From Desulfobulbaceae bacterium (GTDB taxonomy: Bacteria > Desulfobacterota > Desulfobulbia > Desulfobulbales > SURF-16): a DNA stretch of 6,579 bases. The stretch covers positions 1 through 6,579 of the forward strand of contig JANTGB010000129.1 of assembly GCA_024763115.1 (NCBI GenBank). The letters are read 5' to 3'. A program made the position numbers and the translations under genes. Below are positions 6,148-6,579 of this stretch, piece by piece. Numbering within the stretch: position 1 is the stretch's first letter; every line of letters begins with the position of its first letter. The notes beneath the pieces are model-generated. The model had not been told where the DNA came from, made no database searches, and saw only the letters and a program-made list of their open reading frames with translations.

Positions 6148-6396
6148 ATGGAACGTTGCCCCGTCTGTCGCGCTCGTGTTGCCGGTAAGTCTGTTTGTCG
6201 GCGGTGTAAATCTGATCTTGCCGGTCTGCTGCGGCTTGAGGCTCAGGCGGATTATTATTTGCAGTGGGCAGTATGTGCCCTGGCCCGGAGGGAGATCCAA
6301 AAGGCTGGAGAATTATGTCGTTATGCGGCTCATCTTCAAAACACGCCATTAACTGCGGCACTTGCCGGGTTTATAGATTCTTTGTCAGATAGGTAA
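6148..6396 (+). CDS. Small two-CxxC zinc-ribbon protein with helical tail
   Basis: This is an 82-residue protein. Cys4-Pro-Val-Cys7 and Cys17-Arg-Arg-Cys20 form a four-cysteine zinc-ribbon knuckle pair. Residues about 27-66 form two amphipathic helices resembling a TPR hairpin (EAQADYYLQWAVCALARREI, then QKAGELCRYAAHL). There is no signal peptide. ATG 6148 begins 2 nt after the Hsp70 stop and has no clear Shine-Dalgarno site (TTGAGTCTTAACC), so translation probably depends on ribosomes finishing the Hsp70 gene. The cysteine layout resembles DnaJ-type or rubredoxin-like zinc knuckles, but it is too short to assign. A role as a small client-binding or Hsp70-docking partner is inferred from position only. 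The stop codon TAA (6394-6396) lies inside an IS66-like GTAAC motif, so the original C-terminus could have been longer. Confidence 0.7.
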   Translation: MERCPVCRARVAGKSVCRRCKSDLAGLLRLEAQADYYLQWAVCALARREIQKAGELCRYAAHLQNTPLTAALAGFIDSLSDR

Positions 6397-6407
6397 CCGT
6401 TCACCAG
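6393..6407 (+). repeat. IS66-like terminal motif, copy 2
   Basis: GTAACCGTTCACCAG differs from the motif at 569-583 only at base 5 (C for G) and has the same orientation. The two copies diverge right after this block. It begins one base before the stop codon of the zinc-ribbon gene. No transposase is visible in the remaining 172 bases, so it is either the left end of an element mostly outside the window or a solitary terminus. Confidence 0.4.
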
Positions 6408-6579
6408 GGAGTAAATTTTTGCAATATTTAAGTCTCTAAGCTTTTTTCAAGAGTCTGCGTAACTACTCATGGGGTAAGCACCTAATGATTGCAAATCTCA
6501 ATATTTGTAACTGGTTACAGGGTGCAGGTAAGCGACCGAAGGGAGACTCCGATAGATTTTCGTCATCAGACCGGTGCCG
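6397..6579 (+). other. Downstream region with no recognisable gene
   Basis: No convincing reading frame on either strand. It holds a GTAAC/GTAAGC-rich pattern (GTAAC at 6459, GTAAGC at 6475, GTAAC at 6507, GTAAGC at 6528). A short palindrome TGTAAC-TG-GTTACA lies at 6506-6519. A weak inverted repeat AGTCTCT...AGAGTCT (6431-6456) is not followed by a T-run. It is probably the non-coding edge of a mobile element, but I cannot identify it. Confidence 0.35.

Noticed and set aside
5309..6361. A 350-codon open frame on the - strand
   Set aside because: It lies antisense to the clear Hsp70 and zinc-ribbon genes; its translation is low-complexity and resembles no family. Shadow frame.
6431..6456. 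Possible terminator hairpin after the zinc-ribbon gene
   Set aside because: The stem is short with a mismatch, the T-run is in the loop, and no T-tract follows.

Overview
The window is bacterial, with dense, same-strand, overlapping genes. The Hsp70-centred gene set and the FeoA-like neighbour resemble sulfate-reducing or related Desulfobacterota (old Deltaproteobacteria). That placement is inferred from recall of similar neighbourhoods, not from a search.

Layout, all on the + strand. Positions 3-455 hold the 3' part of a gene with two tandem FeoA-like (SH3-fold) domains. A 31-codon hydrophobic frame (477-572) follows and ends inside an IS66-like left terminus at 569. Positions 569-1006 are the wreck of an IS66-family insertion sequence: a left terminal motif, a transposase core with a frameshift, a large internal deletion and a damaged C-terminus.

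Positions 1052-6396 form one compact five-gene block: a 765-aa repeat protein with TPR-like helices, a 109-aa J-domain-like protein whose HPD motif reads PPE, a 222-aa GrpE-like exchange factor, a 585-aa HscC-like Hsp70, and an 82-aa two-CxxC zinc-ribbon protein. The last four genes overlap or nearly abut (8-nt overlap, 4-nt overlap, 2-nt gap), so they are almost certainly co-transcribed and translationally coupled. The TPR gene lies 51 nt upstream of them.

Together they look like a private Hsp70 machine. The Hsp70 supplies the ATPase and substrate clamp, the GrpE-like protein nucleotide exchange, and the J-like protein a non-canonical co-chaperone. The TPR and zinc-ribbon proteins are candidate client or scaffold factors. 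The client is unknown.

At the right edge a second near-copy of the IS66-like motif (GTAACCGTTCACCAG, 6393) overlaps the stop codon of the zinc-ribbon gene. The last 183 bases carry no recognisable gene. The chaperone block is therefore bracketed by two IS-like termini in the same orientation. The strongest leads are the five-gene chaperone block, the PPE J-domain, the altered Hsp70 lid, and the paired terminus motifs.
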